DNA from: Pseudoalteromonas sp. MMG007
Lineage (GTDB): Bacteria > Pseudomonadota > Gammaproteobacteria > Enterobacterales > Alteromonadaceae
NCBI RefSeq assembly: GCF_018100985.1
Contig: NZ_JAGJEI010000008.1
Span: 62,001 to 126,000 of the forward strand
DNA: 64,000 nucleotides
Direction of reading: 5' to 3'
Below are positions 54,661-64,000 of this stretch, piece by piece. The notes beneath the pieces were generated by a model. That model saw only the letters and a program-made list of their open reading frames with translations. It did not search any database and was not told the DNA's origin. The stretch's first letter is position 1. Each line of letters begins with the position of its first letter. A program made the position numbers and the translations under genes.

Positions 54661-55349
54661 TGAACGCCTTGGCCCCGTTAACAGCGCAAATAAAACCAGC
54701 TGAAGAACTCCACCGAAGAGCAGTAGAAGGTAGTGATGCCAGTGTTTTTCCACAAATTTATAACCAAGACACTAACATTGTTATTTGGCAAAGAGACCTT
54801 GAGCAAACATTAACAAATGCAGTTAATACGCTCATTAGCGCTAATACTTTAAAGCCACTCGAACTTGCGGTATCGCCCGAGGATGCATTTGATAAGTTAG
54901 TTACTGCGCTTAAACCAAGTGATAATAACCGCGACGAAGTTAACACTTTGTGCGAAGACATAGCACTGTTAGTTGAAATGTTTTGCTGTCTGTTTGATTT
55001 AAAACGCGCCGGTTTAAGGCTAAAAATATTAGATAAACCCATGTGCCCGCGCTTTCATGTAGACAAAATTCCGTGCCGATTAGTGACTACTTACCAAGGT
55101 GTTGCTACGCAGTGGTTAAATCATAGCGATGTAGAGCGCTCAAAACTTGGTGCAGGTAATTTAGGTAAGCCAGACGAAGAGTCGGGCCTATTTAAAAGCC
55201 TAAATAATATCAATCAACTCCAGCAAGGCGATGTTGCGCTGCTTAAGGGTGAGTACTGGGATGAAAACGAAGGCGCAGGGCTTGTGCATCGCTCACCTCC
55301 CGTGGCTGAAAACGAGCAACGCTTGTTACTAACCCTCGACTTTATTTAA
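54660..55349 (+). CDS. DUF1826 domain-containing protein (229 aa)
   Basis: The start is ATG 54660 ([18 protein letters not shown]), overlapping the stop of the metallochaperone gene. The DUF1826 pattern includes MCPRFHVDKIPCRLVTTY near 120 and a histidine-rich end (GLVHRSPPV). The conserved H and C residues could bind zinc or iron. DUF1826 genes commonly follow COG0523 genes of the ZigA group as I recall. It would be expressed with the metallochaperone under Zur control. The function is unknown. Confidence 0.85.
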   Translation: MNALAPLTAQIKPAEELHRRAVEGSDASVFPQIYNQDTNIVIWQRDLEQTLTNAVNTLISANTLKPLELAVSPEDAFDKLVTALKPSDNNRDEVNTLCEDIALLVEMFCCLFDLKRAGLRLKILDKPMCPRFHVDKIPCRLVTTYQGVATQWLNHSDVERSKLGAGNLGKPDEESGLFKSLNNINQLQQGDVALLKGEYWDENEGAGLVHRSPPVAENEQRLLLTLDFI

Positions 55350-55374
55350 ATTATTAACAACTAACGCTGGTTTA

Positions 55375-58134
55375 TTAGTCAACGTTAATTGCTTTAGTAA
55401 TAACACTATACAAACTTTGCGTATTTACTGGTTTAGATACAAAATCGTCCATGCCTACGTTTAAACAGCGCTGTTTATCATCTTCGTAGGCATTGGCGGT
55501 AATAGCAATAATGGGCACATGTACTTTAGTGTTTACCTCGTTAGCACGTATTGTTTGCGTGCACTCGTAACCATCCATGTTTGGCATTTGGCAATCCATT
55601 AAAATTAAGTCAAAGGTGTTCCCTTTAAGTACTTTTAACGCATCTATACCATCGTTAGCCATAGTCAGTTGTATATGCGTTGGCTCTAGCATTTTAGCGA
55701 TTACTTGGCGGTTTATAGGGTTATCTTCCACTAGGAGTAATTTTTTGCTTCCAAGGACTGGTACTGATTGTGACTCGACTGTTGCTGCGCCCTTAATATA
55801 TTTAGCTTTAGGTGCATTAATATAAAACTTAAGCATACTGCCTTTGCCTGGTTCACTATTTAAAGAAATTTCACCCTGCATTTTTTTAATTAAGCCTTGG
55901 CTAATTGCCAAACCAAGCCCTGTACCGCCATACTTACGCGCAACACCTATATCAGCTTGAGTAAACTCACTAAATAATAACGACTGCTGCTCTTTAGCTA
56001 TACCTATACCACTATCAGACACACTTACACGCAATTGCTGATCGGCATAATCAAACGTTAACCGCACAAACCCGCGCTCAGTAAACTTGTACGCATTAGA
56101 TAGCAAATTAATGATAACTTGATTTAAACGTAAGTCATCAACGTTAATACATTCAGGTAGAGTGTTACTGCATTGGACAATAAATTGCACATTGTTGGAG
56201 CTTATAATTGGAGAAAACAACGATTTAATGTTTTCAATAAACGGGGCTAAATCTGTAGGACGCGCGCTAATTTGCATTGCATTAGCCTCAATTTTAGAAA
56301 AGTCTAAAATATCGTTTAAGATTTTTAATAAATTTTGTGCACTTTTTTGTTGGGTGTCTAAAAGACCCCTTTGCTCGTCGGTTAACGAACTATCACGCAG
56401 CAATACCTCACCCATGCCTATAATACCATTCATCGGGGTACGTAATTCATGGCTCATGTTTGCTAAGAACTGCGATTTAGCCACATTAGCTAAATTGGCA
56501 CGTTCCACTGCTTTTTTAAGCTTTTTAGTTTGCTCTGCCACTTGTTTTTCTAGTTGTTGATTAAACTCACTTAACTGCTTATTTAGGTCTTGGTTTTTTA
56601 TGTTAGATGCTTGAAGGTTTTCTATCGAATGCTTAAGCGCAGTGGCTAGCATTTCAAACTGCTGCTGAAGCTGAAGTACTTCCTGCCAACTCGAATCAGT
56701 ATTAAAAGTATGTTTTTTTGATTGGTTAAAGCTTTGCATTAAATTAGTTAAGCCTGTAATTGGCTGAACTAATAAATTTGCAAGCTGGCGTACAAATAGC
56801 ACAACCAAAGTAATTAGTGCAGCACCTAACAAAATACTGGGCAACCATGCTTTTGCTACGGCCATACTCAAATGTTTACGATTATAAAAAGTAATTACTT
56901 GCCAGTTGTTCTGCGGATTAACATATTTAGAACTGTGATAAACCTCGTTATTGTTAGAACGGAATAAATTTTTATCGCCCATGTTACGCCCGTTAAAACC
57001 ATCCTCGTTAAAGTCGGTTAATATTTCAAACTGCTCAAGCGAGCTAAAAACTACTTTTCGTTCATCATCCAGTACAACTAATTCGCCAGTGTTTTCAAAT
57101 AAATTAGGTATAAACTGCTCTAATCGTCCAAGTTTTAACGACCCCTCTACTACGCCGTAAAACTCGCCATCACGATAAATAGGTGCAGACAGCGCTACAA
57201 TAGCTTCATAACCAAGCCCTCGACCTCTAAGCACGCCGCCACTGTAACCCAAAGGATACTGCTTAGCCTGATTAAAGTATTCACGGTCAGTTACATTACG
57301 CTGCGCGTTAGTTAACCCCGCTATAAGGTTATTAGGCGACGTTATTTCGACAAAGCCACTCGGGTTTGCATATAAGCTTGAAGTAAACCCAGGAAATAAA
57401 CTCATTAACCTTTTTAGCTGCTGTTCAATGTCAGTTCCTGCGCTTATTGCATCACTACTCATTACTATCGCGTTTTTATGAAAGGTTAAATAATCGCTCA
57501 ATTGCGTGCTGATATATTTGGCTTTTTCTTCAAGCTGGGCATCCACCTCATACTCTAAACGAGAGTGGTGGTCGTTCACTAAAATTACACTAGTCAACAA
57601 AATAACCAATATAATAATAACGCTTACAACATAGCTAAGAATGCGGGCAAGCGGCCTGCCTTGATATGCTCGGCTGGCATGAGGAACAAATACACTAAAT
57701 AAGTCGACTAAAACTAAACTAATTAAAGCATTTACAAGGTACTTTGATATTGCAACAACTAGCGTTAGCCACGGGAGACTAATAAGAAACTGCCCTATTC
57801 CCCAAATTATTGGTAAACCAACTAGAAGCCAAAAAACAGTACCAAGGGGGAGTATGGGTTTAGAACGACGTAAACAAAATCTATAAAGCCAAAAAAGCTC
57901 GAGTAAATACACTATGCTCGGCCAGCAATGCCCCCACCTGTAAAGTAAAAAGCAAGATACAATAGCAAGGCTCAAGCACGCATATCGCAGCCCAATAAAC
58001 ACTAAGCTACACAATACAAATACTTGCCCGAATAAAAACTCAGAACTATCGAAAAAATACAACGGTAAGAGGTTAACTAAACCACCTAGCAACCCTAATA
58101 AAATGGCGAGTATCCACTTACTTGTATGGGGCAT
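55375..58134 (-). CDS. Hybrid sensor histidine kinase with dCache-like sensor and receiver
   Basis: The protein passes a signal from a periplasmic sensor by His-Asp phosphotransfer. The start I favour is ATG 58134 (MPHTSKW), giving 919 residues; an ATG also occurs at 58161. Six or more hydrophobic segments fill the first 190 residues (MASE-like). A dCache-type domain (about 210-400) follows with a second membrane segment, HAMP and coiled coil. The dimerisation helix has [14 protein letters not shown] with His near 562. The ATPase has [11 protein letters not shown] and GIGIAKEQQ with [10 protein letters not shown], and the receiver has [13 protein letters not shown] with Asp near 847. No cognate partner is adjacent. 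Confidence 0.9.
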   Translation of the reverse strand: MPHTSKWILAILLGLLGGLVNLLPLYFFDSSEFLFGQVFVLCSLVFIGLRYACLSLAIVSCFLLYRWGHCWPSIVYLLELFWLYRFCLRRSKPILPLGTVFWLLVGLPIIWGIGQFLISLPWLTLVVAISKYLVNALISLVLVDLFSVFVPHASRAYQGRPLARILSYVVSVIIILVILLTSVILVNDHHSRLEYEVDAQLEEKAKYISTQLSDYLTFHKNAIVMSSDAISAGTDIEQQLKRLMSLFPGFTSSLYANPSGFVEITSPNNLIAGLTNAQRNVTDREYFNQAKQYPLGYSGGVLRGRGLGYEAIVALSAPIYRDGEFYGVVEGSLKLGRLEQFIPNLFENTGELVVLDDERKVVFSSLEQFEILTDFNEDGFNGRNMGDKNLFRSNNNEVYHSSKYVNPQNNWQVITFYNRKHLSMAVAKAWLPSILLGAALITLVVLFVRQLANLLVQPITGLTNLMQSFNQSKKHTFNTDSSWQEVLQLQQQFEMLATALKHSIENLQASNIKNQDLNKQLSEFNQQLEKQVAEQTKKLKKAVERANLANVAKSQFLANMSHELRTPMNGIIGMGEVLLRDSSLTDEQRGLLDTQQKSAQNLLKILNDILDFSKIEANAMQISARPTDLAPFIENIKSLFSPIISSNNVQFIVQCSNTLPECINVDDLRLNQVIINLLSNAYKFTERGFVRLTFDYADQQLRVSVSDSGIGIAKEQQSLLFSEFTQADIGVARKYGGTGLGLAISQGLIKKMQGEISLNSEPGKGSMLKFYINAPKAKYIKGAATVESQSVPVLGSKKLLLVEDNPINRQVIAKMLEPTHIQLTMANDGIDALKVLKGNTFDLILMDCQMPNMDGYECTQTIRANEVNTKVHVPIIAITANAYEDDKQRCLNVGMDDFVSKPVNTQSLYSVITKAINVD

Positions 58135-58317
58135 TAAATAACCTTGGTACTTTGTTAACACGTTGAGTGTAAATTAATGTTATTTTTACATTATTACGTA
58201 CAAATCAAGGGTTGTCTAGCAGCAATAAAATAGGAACGAGTAAATATTCTTTTTTTTCAGTAGGTTAATTAACTCAGATGACTTTACCAGCCAAAGGTAA
58301 ATTTATGAGCTCGTTAT

Positions 58318-58467
58318 TTAAATTTGCGTAGCAACAAAAACATTAACAGCTGCACATAGTAAACTAGCTAAAATAACTATTATAAGAAGCCAAAAGATTA
58401 AGCGTATAGCAGTAGTATAATCCGCTTTTTGTACAGCGATTAAAGTTTTAATGCTTACTAGGTTCAG
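58318..58467 (-). CDS. Possible small membrane peptide (about 47 aa)
   Basis: Directly after the lprI-like pseudogene, in the same frame, a stretch reads KTLIAVQKADYTTAIRLIF followed by a hydrophobic helix (WLLIIVILASLLCAAVNVFV) to a TAA at 58318. It would need a non-standard start such as ATT or CTG and has no ribosome site. It may be chance or a relic. Confidence 0.2.
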   Translation of the reverse strand: MNLVSIKTLIAVQKADYTTAIRLIFWLLIIVILASLLCAAVNVFVATQI

Positions 58468-58872
58468 CTAAACAGGTGAAGTACTATTCATATAGGTTGA
58501 AAAGTTTTTCCATAGTTCATGCATTTGTTGCTTTGTTAGCCTAGATATCCCCATAACACTAAGAATGCTTCCACCACGCCACTGTGTGTATAGAAATTAA
58601 CAATGAGAATGCGTATGCGTTTGCCGGTCTTTTTGGGCAAGCTTTATCGATTGAACTAGTTTTGGTTCAAGCAAGTGGTACTCAAAACTAGCCAGAAGAT
58701 ATTTTTTCAGCTCTTTTTTTGCTAACTCAAGCTCAATGCCAGCACATCGATTTATGTCTATGGTTGTAAACGCATTACCGCAATCAATGTCGTCCTCTTC
58801 AGCAAACGAGCTAAACGAAATAGCAACTAAAAATAAAAACAGATTCTTTTTTAATTTTTCTCCAAAATACAT
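58468..58872 (-). pseudogene. LprI-like (DUF1311) lipoprotein/lysozyme-inhibitor-type gene with in-frame stop
   Basis: The N-terminus has a signal peptide (NLFLFLVAISFSSFAEE) and a DUF1311 pattern (DCGNAFTTIDINRCAGIELE, then KELKKYLLASFEY). An in-frame TAA at 58597-58599 follows SHC. Beyond it the same frame continues as FLYTQWRGGSILSVMGISR and LTKQQMHELWKNF to TAG 58468-58470, matching the C-terminal part expected of the family (GG..., then HELW). So the gene has one nonsense codon. LprI-type proteins are periplasmic; some inhibit lysozyme. The start at 58872 is a guess. Confidence 0.7.
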
Positions 58873-58920
58873 AACGCGCAAACAAATGCATTGCGAAAAC
58901 CACACCTTACAAAAGCGTAT

Positions 58921-59322
58921 TTATGCTTTTGTAAGGTGTTTTTTGATAAATACAGCGCGAGGATCACTCCCTTTCGCTCCATAGGTGACATAAACCTCTA
59001 GCTTATTCAGCCATTTTTGGAGAAAAACCTCATCATTAAGCTTTGATTTTTTATCTAGGCAATATTCGTTTTCAAGCAGTTGTAATTCATTTTTTAATAA
59101 ACGCTCTTCTTTCCAGCAAACCTTACAAAGAACTCTTTGAACCCACATATATGCTTTTTTCACCTCAAAGGTATATTTTTGATCTTTTGCTGAAAAAATT
59201 TCTCTTTTTTTGCATTTCAAACAATCATATTCGATATCTGAATAAAAACTTTCAAGATACTCGTACCCTACAGAGCGTTTAGACTCCTCTGAGTATTTTT
59301 CTTTATTTAATGGAATTCTCAT
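58921..59322 (-). CDS. Zinc-ribbon protein (133 aa), unknown function
   Basis: Two cysteine pairs (DCLKCKK and VLCKVCWKEE) form a zinc ribbon in the first half. The C-terminal half has LNKLEVYVTYGAKGSD and a basic tail (IKKHLTKA). The start at ATG 59322 (MRIPLNKEK) follows GAG at short distance; a TTG at 59352 is also possible. It resembles the putative zinc-ribbon domain family but I cannot name a function. It lies 49 nt upstream of the lprI-like pseudogene on the same strand. Confidence 0.7.
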   Translation of the reverse strand: MRIPLNKEKYSEESKRSVGYEYLESFYSDIEYDCLKCKKREIFSAKDQKYTFEVKKAYMWVQRVLCKVCWKEERLLKNELQLLENEYCLDKKSKLNDEVFLQKWLNKLEVYVTYGAKGSDPRAVFIKKHLTKA

Positions 59323-59352
59323 AATTCTCGTTTCGCATAGCGGCTTATTCAA

Positions 59353-59695
59353 TCATTTAAAAGTGCGCGAATCGTGCATGTTCTTTTTATGTCACGTTCG
59401 CTCATCTACTTCATGCAGTTTTAACAAATTACCTAAAACAATACTATCACTAAGTTTTTGTTATTTTTAAGTAAGGTGAAATACGAAAAATACGCGCGAG
59501 CCGCTCAAGGTTAGCTATGGGTTGCCAGCCATATACTGGTATTGAACAAAAACTCAATACAGCTAAACGCTTTCTCAACATGCATTAGTATTTAAGGAGT
59601 TTAGGTTGCTGAGTAACAAATAATAACGACAAGATCGAAATAAAACTTTTTAGGAAATATGTAAATGAATTTTAATTTTATAAGAGAAGTTTAAA
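59353..59695. other. Intergenic, no gene seen
   Basis: Between the zinc-ribbon gene and the SRP RNA terminator, stops occur in every frame and no ribosome site leads a frame longer than about 30 codons. It should include the promoter of the zinc-ribbon gene. No palindrome stands out. Confidence 0.5.
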
Positions 59696-59718
59696 CACCC
59701 AAATGAGGAATTTGGGTG
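59696..59718 (-). terminator. Terminator of the SRP RNA
   Basis: CACCCAAA and TTTGGGTG form an 8-bp stem with a 7-nt loop. On the minus strand it directly follows the RNA and is trailed by TTT. Confidence 0.75.
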
Positions 59719-59828
59719 GCAGTCTTACCAGCCACATCTCGGCACACACGTCACAAACTGTGGCTGCTCCCTTCCGGGCCTGACCAGGTTCGCCTGCTAG
59801 TGTTGCGAGAGGACCAATAAGACTACCA
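59717..59828 (-). ncRNA. ffs: Signal recognition particle RNA (4.5S RNA)
   Basis: The minus strand holds the conserved apical hairpin of bacterial SRP RNA, with GGTCAGGCCCGGAAGGGAGC, including the GGAA tetraloop and the symmetric and asymmetric internal loops bound by Ffh. The outer helix pairs TGGTAGTCTTA near 59828 with TAAGACTGCCA near 59717. The length of about 112 nt matches E. coli 4.5S RNA (114). It scaffolds Ffh and FtsY for co-translational targeting to SecYEG. A protein-like frame that overlaps it on the same strand is not real. Confidence 0.95.
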
Positions 59829-59957
59829 TTGAGGGCCTTGGTTGGCGCGGGAGAGATTATCTCTACTTTTACTGTGTTATTCAAGGGATAATCAAAAAAG
59901 AAAGTGCGATTGCATACTTCATATACAATCGCGGCTTTTAAATATATTTTGTGGCTG

Positions 59958-60833
59958 TTATTTGTTCTCTAACTGCGCTTTTATATTACGAAGTGCTGCT
60001 TTTACTTTTTTCATGTTTTCTGGACCCATGCGTAAAAGCTGTTTTTGAGCAGCAGGAAGTTGCTCCCATTCAGAAAATGCATACTGATACGTTACTGAAT
60101 CGCGTAGCAATGGTAACTCACCTTCTGGTTCTGGTGTATCGAGTAATAAATCAATAGCATCTTCAAGCGTTTGATTAAACTCATCATCACCGTAACCAAT
60201 TTCGCTGTAAGCGTTGTTTATAAGTGGTTTATATTCTTCGTACATGCGCACAGCTTGTGCAGCACTCATACTTGTGAATACTTTTACATAAGGAGTGTAA
60301 CGCTCGTAGCTATTTGGATCGATTGTTAAAATGTCACCCTCGTTTACACTAAACTCTTCTTCTGGCTTGACCACTGGTGTGTGCTTTTTAGCAATTTTAC
60401 CTTTGGCTATGTTATCTATAAATACAACGCCACGGCGAATCACGTCATCGGTTACCATTAAGCTCATTACTGAATCACTTAGGTATTCGTCGATTTTTGC
60501 GACTACTACATCGTCACTTTCATCAAGCGTTGGTAGTGGCTCTACTTCAGGCTCTGGCTCAACTGGACGCTGTGCTGGCACTTCTAGGTTTTCTGGTTTT
60601 TCTGGCATAACTGATGGCGCTTCAACAACAGGATCGTTCTCTGGTTTAAGCTCCATCATTGGCTGCTCTTTTGGTGCTTGCTCTACCTCTGTGCGCTTTT
60701 GTGGCTCTTCACTTGGTTTTAAAAGTACAAATGCGGCAGCACACACCACAATAATTAAAATAATAACGGCGAATAAAAAGTTGTTATTAGGCGGACGTTT
60801 TTGAACATCTGACGCTTCTGGTTTATCTGACAT
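59958..60833 (-). CDS. DUF3014 domain-containing membrane protein (291 aa)
   Basis: The start is placed at ATG 60833 (MSDKPEASDVQKRP). One membrane segment lies at residues about 20-40 (FLFAVIILIIVVCAAAFVLL), followed by a Pro/Glu-rich linker (about 45-110) and the DUF3014 domain from about 115: LPTLDESDDVVVAKIDEYL and DVIRRGVVFIDNIAKG, ending near NIKAQLENK. The bulk should be periplasmic, spaced by the linker. The function is unknown. It is convergent with nothing, and its promoter region is shared with the divergent phospholipase gene. Confidence 0.88.
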   Translation of the reverse strand: MSDKPEASDVQKRPPNNNFLFAVIILIIVVCAAAFVLLKPSEEPQKRTEVEQAPKEQPMMELKPENDPVVEAPSVMPEKPENLEVPAQRPVEPEPEVEPLPTLDESDDVVVAKIDEYLSDSVMSLMVTDDVIRRGVVFIDNIAKGKIAKKHTPVVKPEEEFSVNEGDILTIDPNSYERYTPYVKVFTSMSAAQAVRMYEEYKPLINNAYSEIGYGDDEFNQTLEDAIDLLLDTPEPEGELPLLRDSVTYQYAFSEWEQLPAAQKQLLRMGPENMKKVKAALRNIKAQLENK

Positions 60834-61046
60834 ACAAACTCCATAAAAATTAAAATGCATTATCACTCAGAGTGCTCTGAATGGAAAAAATTCATTATGA
60901 GCAAAACTATTACTGTAACTATTTTAGCTCACAAATATAAATGTAAGCTTACTATACGTAGTAACTCAGTTATCCTTTGATTCTTCTAGCTTAAAGACTT
61001 ACAGTTAATAAATAAAGTAAAGACGTTGAACAGTTTAAACACTAAT

Positions 61047-62192
61047 ATGAAAATCAAGCAAGTCGATCCAGAAAAACCAAAAATTGCTCTGTTATTAACA
61101 GGGGGTGGCGCACGAGCCGCTTATCAAGTGGGTGTTTTAAAAGCCCTTGCCCACAGCATGCCACGTACCGCTCCTTTACCGTTTAGAGTAATAAATGGCA
61201 CCTCAGCTGGGGCTATTAACTCAGCCGCTTTAGCATGTTATGCCTCTTGTGCACATTTAGCTGTACGTAAACTTGAATCTGTTTGGAAAAACTTTTCAAC
61301 CTCTATGGTGTATAAAAGCGACTTTTTAAGTGTATTTGGCCATATAGCACGTAATATATTAACCAGCTTTCAATCTGAGCATATAAACCACCCTCCTGCG
61401 AGCTTATTAAATAATCGCCCTTTGCGAGGGCTGTTAAACGAAATTTTAGATTTACACCGAATTGAGCGTAATTTACACCGTAATTACCTAGATGCATTAT
61501 CGATTACAGCCTCTAGTTACACCACCGGTGATTCTGTGGCATTTTTTCAGTCAAACACACAAACATCGTGGCAGCGTGCAAAACGCGAAGGTCAAGCAAC
61601 ACGTATTAATGTTGAGCATTTAATGGCATCAAGCGCCATTCCTATGGTGTTTCCTAGTGTGAATATTTATAACCATTATTTTGGTGATGGCTCAATACAT
61701 CAGCTTTCGCCTTTAAGCCCATCTATTCATTTAGGGGCAGAGAAAATATTTATTATTGGGGTCGATCAACCTAAAGAGCTTCATCCTCCAGGGTATTCTC
61801 CTCATTACCCGGGCCTTTCGGCTGTGGCTGGGCATTTACTCGATAGTGTTTTTACCGACACCATGCAATCGGATTTAGAGCGCTTAGACCGTATTAATCG
61901 CACTTTAGGGCTACTACCCGCTCGCGATAAACACCAAGAGCTTAAACAAATTGATACCTTTGTAATTAACCCATCACAAAACTTTAATGCCATTGCCGCG
62001 CAGTATTACAGCGATATGCCGTGGGCTATTAAAATGCTACTGCGCACTATTGGTGTTAAAAAGCATTCACAATCGAGTTTAACCAGCTACCTGTTATTCG
62101 AAAAACGCTACACTCAGCATTTAATGCAAATAGGCTTTGAAGACGGTATGAAAAAGTTACCGGAAATACGTAAGTTTTTAGAGCTAGATTAA
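61047..62192 (+). CDS. Patatin-like phospholipase (381 aa)
   Basis: Patatin-family enzymes hydrolyse phospholipids or other esters with a Ser-Asp dyad. The oxyanion loop is LTGGGARAAYQ near residue 20-30, the nucleophile is in VINGTSAGAINS near 48-58 and the Asp is in YFGDGSIHQ near 215. All three motifs are complete. I start at ATG 61047 (MKIKQVDPEKP); a TTG at 61026 is possible but neither has a clear ribosome site. A cytoplasmic location is likely, as no signal peptide is seen. It is convergent with the antiporter gene. Confidence 0.88.
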   Translation: MKIKQVDPEKPKIALLLTGGGARAAYQVGVLKALAHSMPRTAPLPFRVINGTSAGAINSAALACYASCAHLAVRKLESVWKNFSTSMVYKSDFLSVFGHIARNILTSFQSEHINHPPASLLNNRPLRGLLNEILDLHRIERNLHRNYLDALSITASSYTTGDSVAFFQSNTQTSWQRAKREGQATRINVEHLMASSAIPMVFPSVNIYNHYFGDGSIHQLSPLSPSIHLGAEKIFIIGVDQPKELHPPGYSPHYPGLSAVAGHLLDSVFTDTMQSDLERLDRINRTLGLLPARDKHQELKQIDTFVINPSQNFNAIAAQYYSDMPWAIKMLLRTIGVKKHSQSSLTSYLLFEKRYTQHLMQIGFEDGMKKLPEIRKFLELD

Positions 62193-62207
62193 GCCAAAAC
62201 AGGCACG

Positions 62208-64000
62208 TTACTCTATTCCATCGAGCAGGTAGTGCTCTACCCGCTCTACCCTTCTAGGTTTACCTTGCAGTACAAGTACATCGTTAGCGTAAAGCGTTGT
62301 TTGCTCATCGGGCGTATCTATTTCTTGCCCTTCTCTGCGCAGTGCTTTAACGATTACTCGGCGTTTAGCTAAATTTAACTCTTCTATTGCTTTATTAACT
62401 GCAAAGGCTTGCGGCGGTAATGCTACTACATGTAAATACTCTAAGCGGTCAGTTGAGGTTTCTTCACTGTCTTTAAAATAGCCCGCGTAAAAACTTTGCA
62501 TTAACGGGTAACGGTTTCGACGCTCTTTACTAACTCGGCGCACAATGCGTGTCATGGGGACGCCCGACATAGATAATACATGCGAAACAAGCATTAAACT
62601 CGCCTCAAGCGATTCAGGCACTACTTCTGTTACACCTAGCTCTTTTAAATAACCGAGTTGGCTATCATCACGGGTTCTTATCAGTATTTTTACGTTAGGG
62701 GCGAGTTGTTTTATGGCGTCTATAACCACTTGTGCATGTTCAAACTCTGTAAAAGTAATAATAACTAAACGCGCACGTTCTACGCCCGCACATTTTAAAA
62801 TATCTTTTTGCTTAACATAGCCAAATATTACAGGCTCACCGGCGGCTTTACCTTCTTGAACCAAAATAGGGTTACTTTCTATTGCTACGTAATCTATGGC
62901 CTCGGGTTTTAAAAACCGTGCTATCGTTTGCCCAACCCGAGAAAAACCACAAATAACAACATGATCGCTGTAAAGCGTACTGCTTTGTGGCTCACTTTCT
63001 GTGGCCATACTTGGGTGCTCTAAAATTCCTAATTTGTTTAGAATAAAAGGCGTTTTATCAATTAAAAATGGCGTAATTGCCATAGATAACACGCCAAGCG
63101 CAATTAAAAACGAAGCCTGTTCAGAGTTTAATAATTGGTGCTGCCCAGCAAGAGCTATTAACACAAAGCCAAACTCTCCCATTTGCCAAAGCATAATACC
63201 GCATGCTAGGGAGTCTTGATTTCGCTCATGCATAAGCCGAGCACTGAGCGCAACAACAGTAATTTTTAGTATTAATAAACCAAGCAAGGCTGCAATGATT
63301 AGTAAGCTGTGGTTGAGGACAAATAAAATATCGAGCTGCATACCAACGGTTACAAAAAATAGCCCCATTAAAATATCGCGAAATGGTCTTATATCGGCTT
63401 CTAATTGGTGCCTGTAATGACTCTCACCTAGCATCATTCCTGCTAAAAAAGCCCCTAAGGCCATAGATAGGCCAAACATATAAGTCAATAAGCCTGCAAA
63501 CAGTGCAACCAAAATAGTGGTCAGTACAAATAGCTCATCGGTACGTACTTGGGCTATTTCGTTAAATACTTTAGGTAGCACCCACTTGCCAATTGCCCAC
63601 AATAAAACACATACAAATGCGCCTTTGGTTAAAGCAAAAGTTAACGCCCAGCCAATACTCTGCGAGCCACTTGAGGCAAACAACGGAAGAATAATAAGTA
63701 AAGGCACTACGGCAATATCTTGAAACAGCAACACACCCACGGCAAGTTGCCCACGGCGCTGATTTAATTCACCGGTTTCTTTTAATAGCTTTACCACTAC
63801 AGCCGTTGAAGAAAGCGCCATAATTGTGCCAATGGTAAAACTGGTAAGTAAGAAAAAGTCTAAACAATATAATATTATAATGAAGAGTAAGCTGGTAACA
63901 CCCACTTGCAAGGAGCCAAGCCCAAATACGAGGTTACGCATTGCCATTAGCCGAGAAATAGAAAACTCTAATCCCAGACTAAAGAGTAAAAATACAATTC
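62208..64000 (-). CDS. CPA2 family monovalent cation/proton antiporter (KefB-like), 5' end beyond window
   Basis: The antiporter moves K+ or Na+ against protons at the inner membrane. The frame continues upstream past the window edge (FLLFSLGLEFSISRLMAM), so the N-terminus is missing. Repeated membrane segments fill residues to about 370, with TIGTIMALSSTAVVVKLL and FLAGMMLGESHYRHQ as conserved blocks. A RCK/TrkA-N nucleotide-binding domain follows (HVVICGFSRVGQTIARF, with the GxGxxG-like fold), and a TrkA-C domain ends it. This is the KefB/KefC type, but the glutathione-sensing details cannot be confirmed. Confidence 0.92.
   Translation of the reverse strand, partial: IVFLLFSLGLEFSISRLMAMRNLVFGLGSLQVGVTSLLFIIILYCLDFFLLTSFTIGTIMALSSTAVVVKLLKETGELNQRRGQLAVGVLLFQDIAVVPLLIILPLFASSGSQSIGWALTFALTKGAFVCVLLWAIGKWVLPKVFNEIAQVRTDELFVLTTILVALFAGLLTYMFGLSMALGAFLAGMMLGESHYRHQLEADIRPFRDILMGLFFVTVGMQLDILFVLNHSLLIIAALLGLLILKITVVALSARLMHERNQDSLACGIMLWQMGEFGFVLIALAGQHQLLNSEQASFLIALGVLSMAITPFLIDKTPFILNKLGILEHPSMATESEPQSSTLYSDHVVICGFSRVGQTIARFLKPEAIDYVAIESNPILVQEGKAAGEPVIFGYVKQKDILKCAGVERARLVIITFTEFEHAQVVIDAIKQLAPNVKILIRTRDDSQLGYLKELGVTEVVPESLEASLMLVSHVLSMSGVPMTRIVRRVSKERRNRYPLMQSFYAGYFKDSEETSTDRLEYLHVVALPPQAFAVNKAIEELNLAKRRVIVKALRREGQEIDTPDEQTTLYANDVLVLQGKPRRVERVEHYLLDGIE

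Noticed and set aside
59678..59884. A 68-aa minus-strand reading frame
   Set aside because: It lies over the SRP RNA gene, whose conserved hairpin and terminator explain the sequence.

Overview
The window looks like chromosomal DNA of a marine gammaproteobacterium of the Alteromonadales, most likely Pseudoalteromonas. This is inferred from AT-rich coding sequence, several TonB-dependent receptors, and the set QueF, Syd, RraB, TamA/TamB, RadD, PolB, DinG and PriC. No sequence search was run, so the genus is an inference.

Region 1 (about 1-11.5 kb) is an accessory island. It opens with the 3'-truncated type I restriction subunit HsdR (minus strand) and a co-transcribed DUF5655/NucS-like nuclease. 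A small basic 51-residue protein, an unrecognised 448-residue protein, a two-helix membrane peptide and a probable ribbon-helix-helix (RHH) repressor with an 18-bp palindromic operator follow. The island ends with a complete, translationally coupled tnsA-tnsB-tnsC-tniQ operon of a Tn7-like transposon, with repeated TnsB-binding-like motifs just past tniQ. No inverted partner of these repeats was found upstream of tnsA, so the other end may lie outside the window with the restriction genes as cargo. This is the most novel part of the window.

Region 2 (12-25 kb) is ordinary core genome: a GNAT acetyltransferase, DUF2789, a Zn-ribbon protein, Syd, QueF, a lipoprotein cyclophilin, the TamA-TamB outer-membrane assembly pair, RraB, RadD and an H-NS-family protein. 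A decayed IS3-type element sits at 25.25-26.42 kb.

Region 3 (26-33 kb) holds two equally long TonB-dependent receptors around a small lipoprotein gene. Region 4 (33-46.8 kb) is rich in DNA repair and replication genes: polB, divergent from dinG-TSUP-priC-HDAC with a LexA-like box ahead of dinG; then ComFB, YbaM, a Sel1-type lipoprotein pseudogene with two lesions, a DMT exporter, a FAN1-like VRR-NUC nuclease fused to a DnaQ-type exonuclease, a tyrosine phosphatase-like enzyme and a DUF3644 protein.

Region 5 (47-55.4 kb) carries a sugar-porter MFS, a YeeE/YedE sulfur-transport pair, an mscS gene broken by a 266-bp MITE, a siderophore receptor behind a Fur-type box, and a COG0523 metallochaperone plus DUF1826 pair behind a Zur-type box. 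Region 6 (55-64 kb) has a hybrid histidine kinase, an lprI-like pseudogene, a zinc-ribbon protein, the 4.5S SRP RNA gene (minus strand), a DUF3014 protein, a patatin-like phospholipase and a CPA2 cation/proton antiporter whose 5' end runs off the window.
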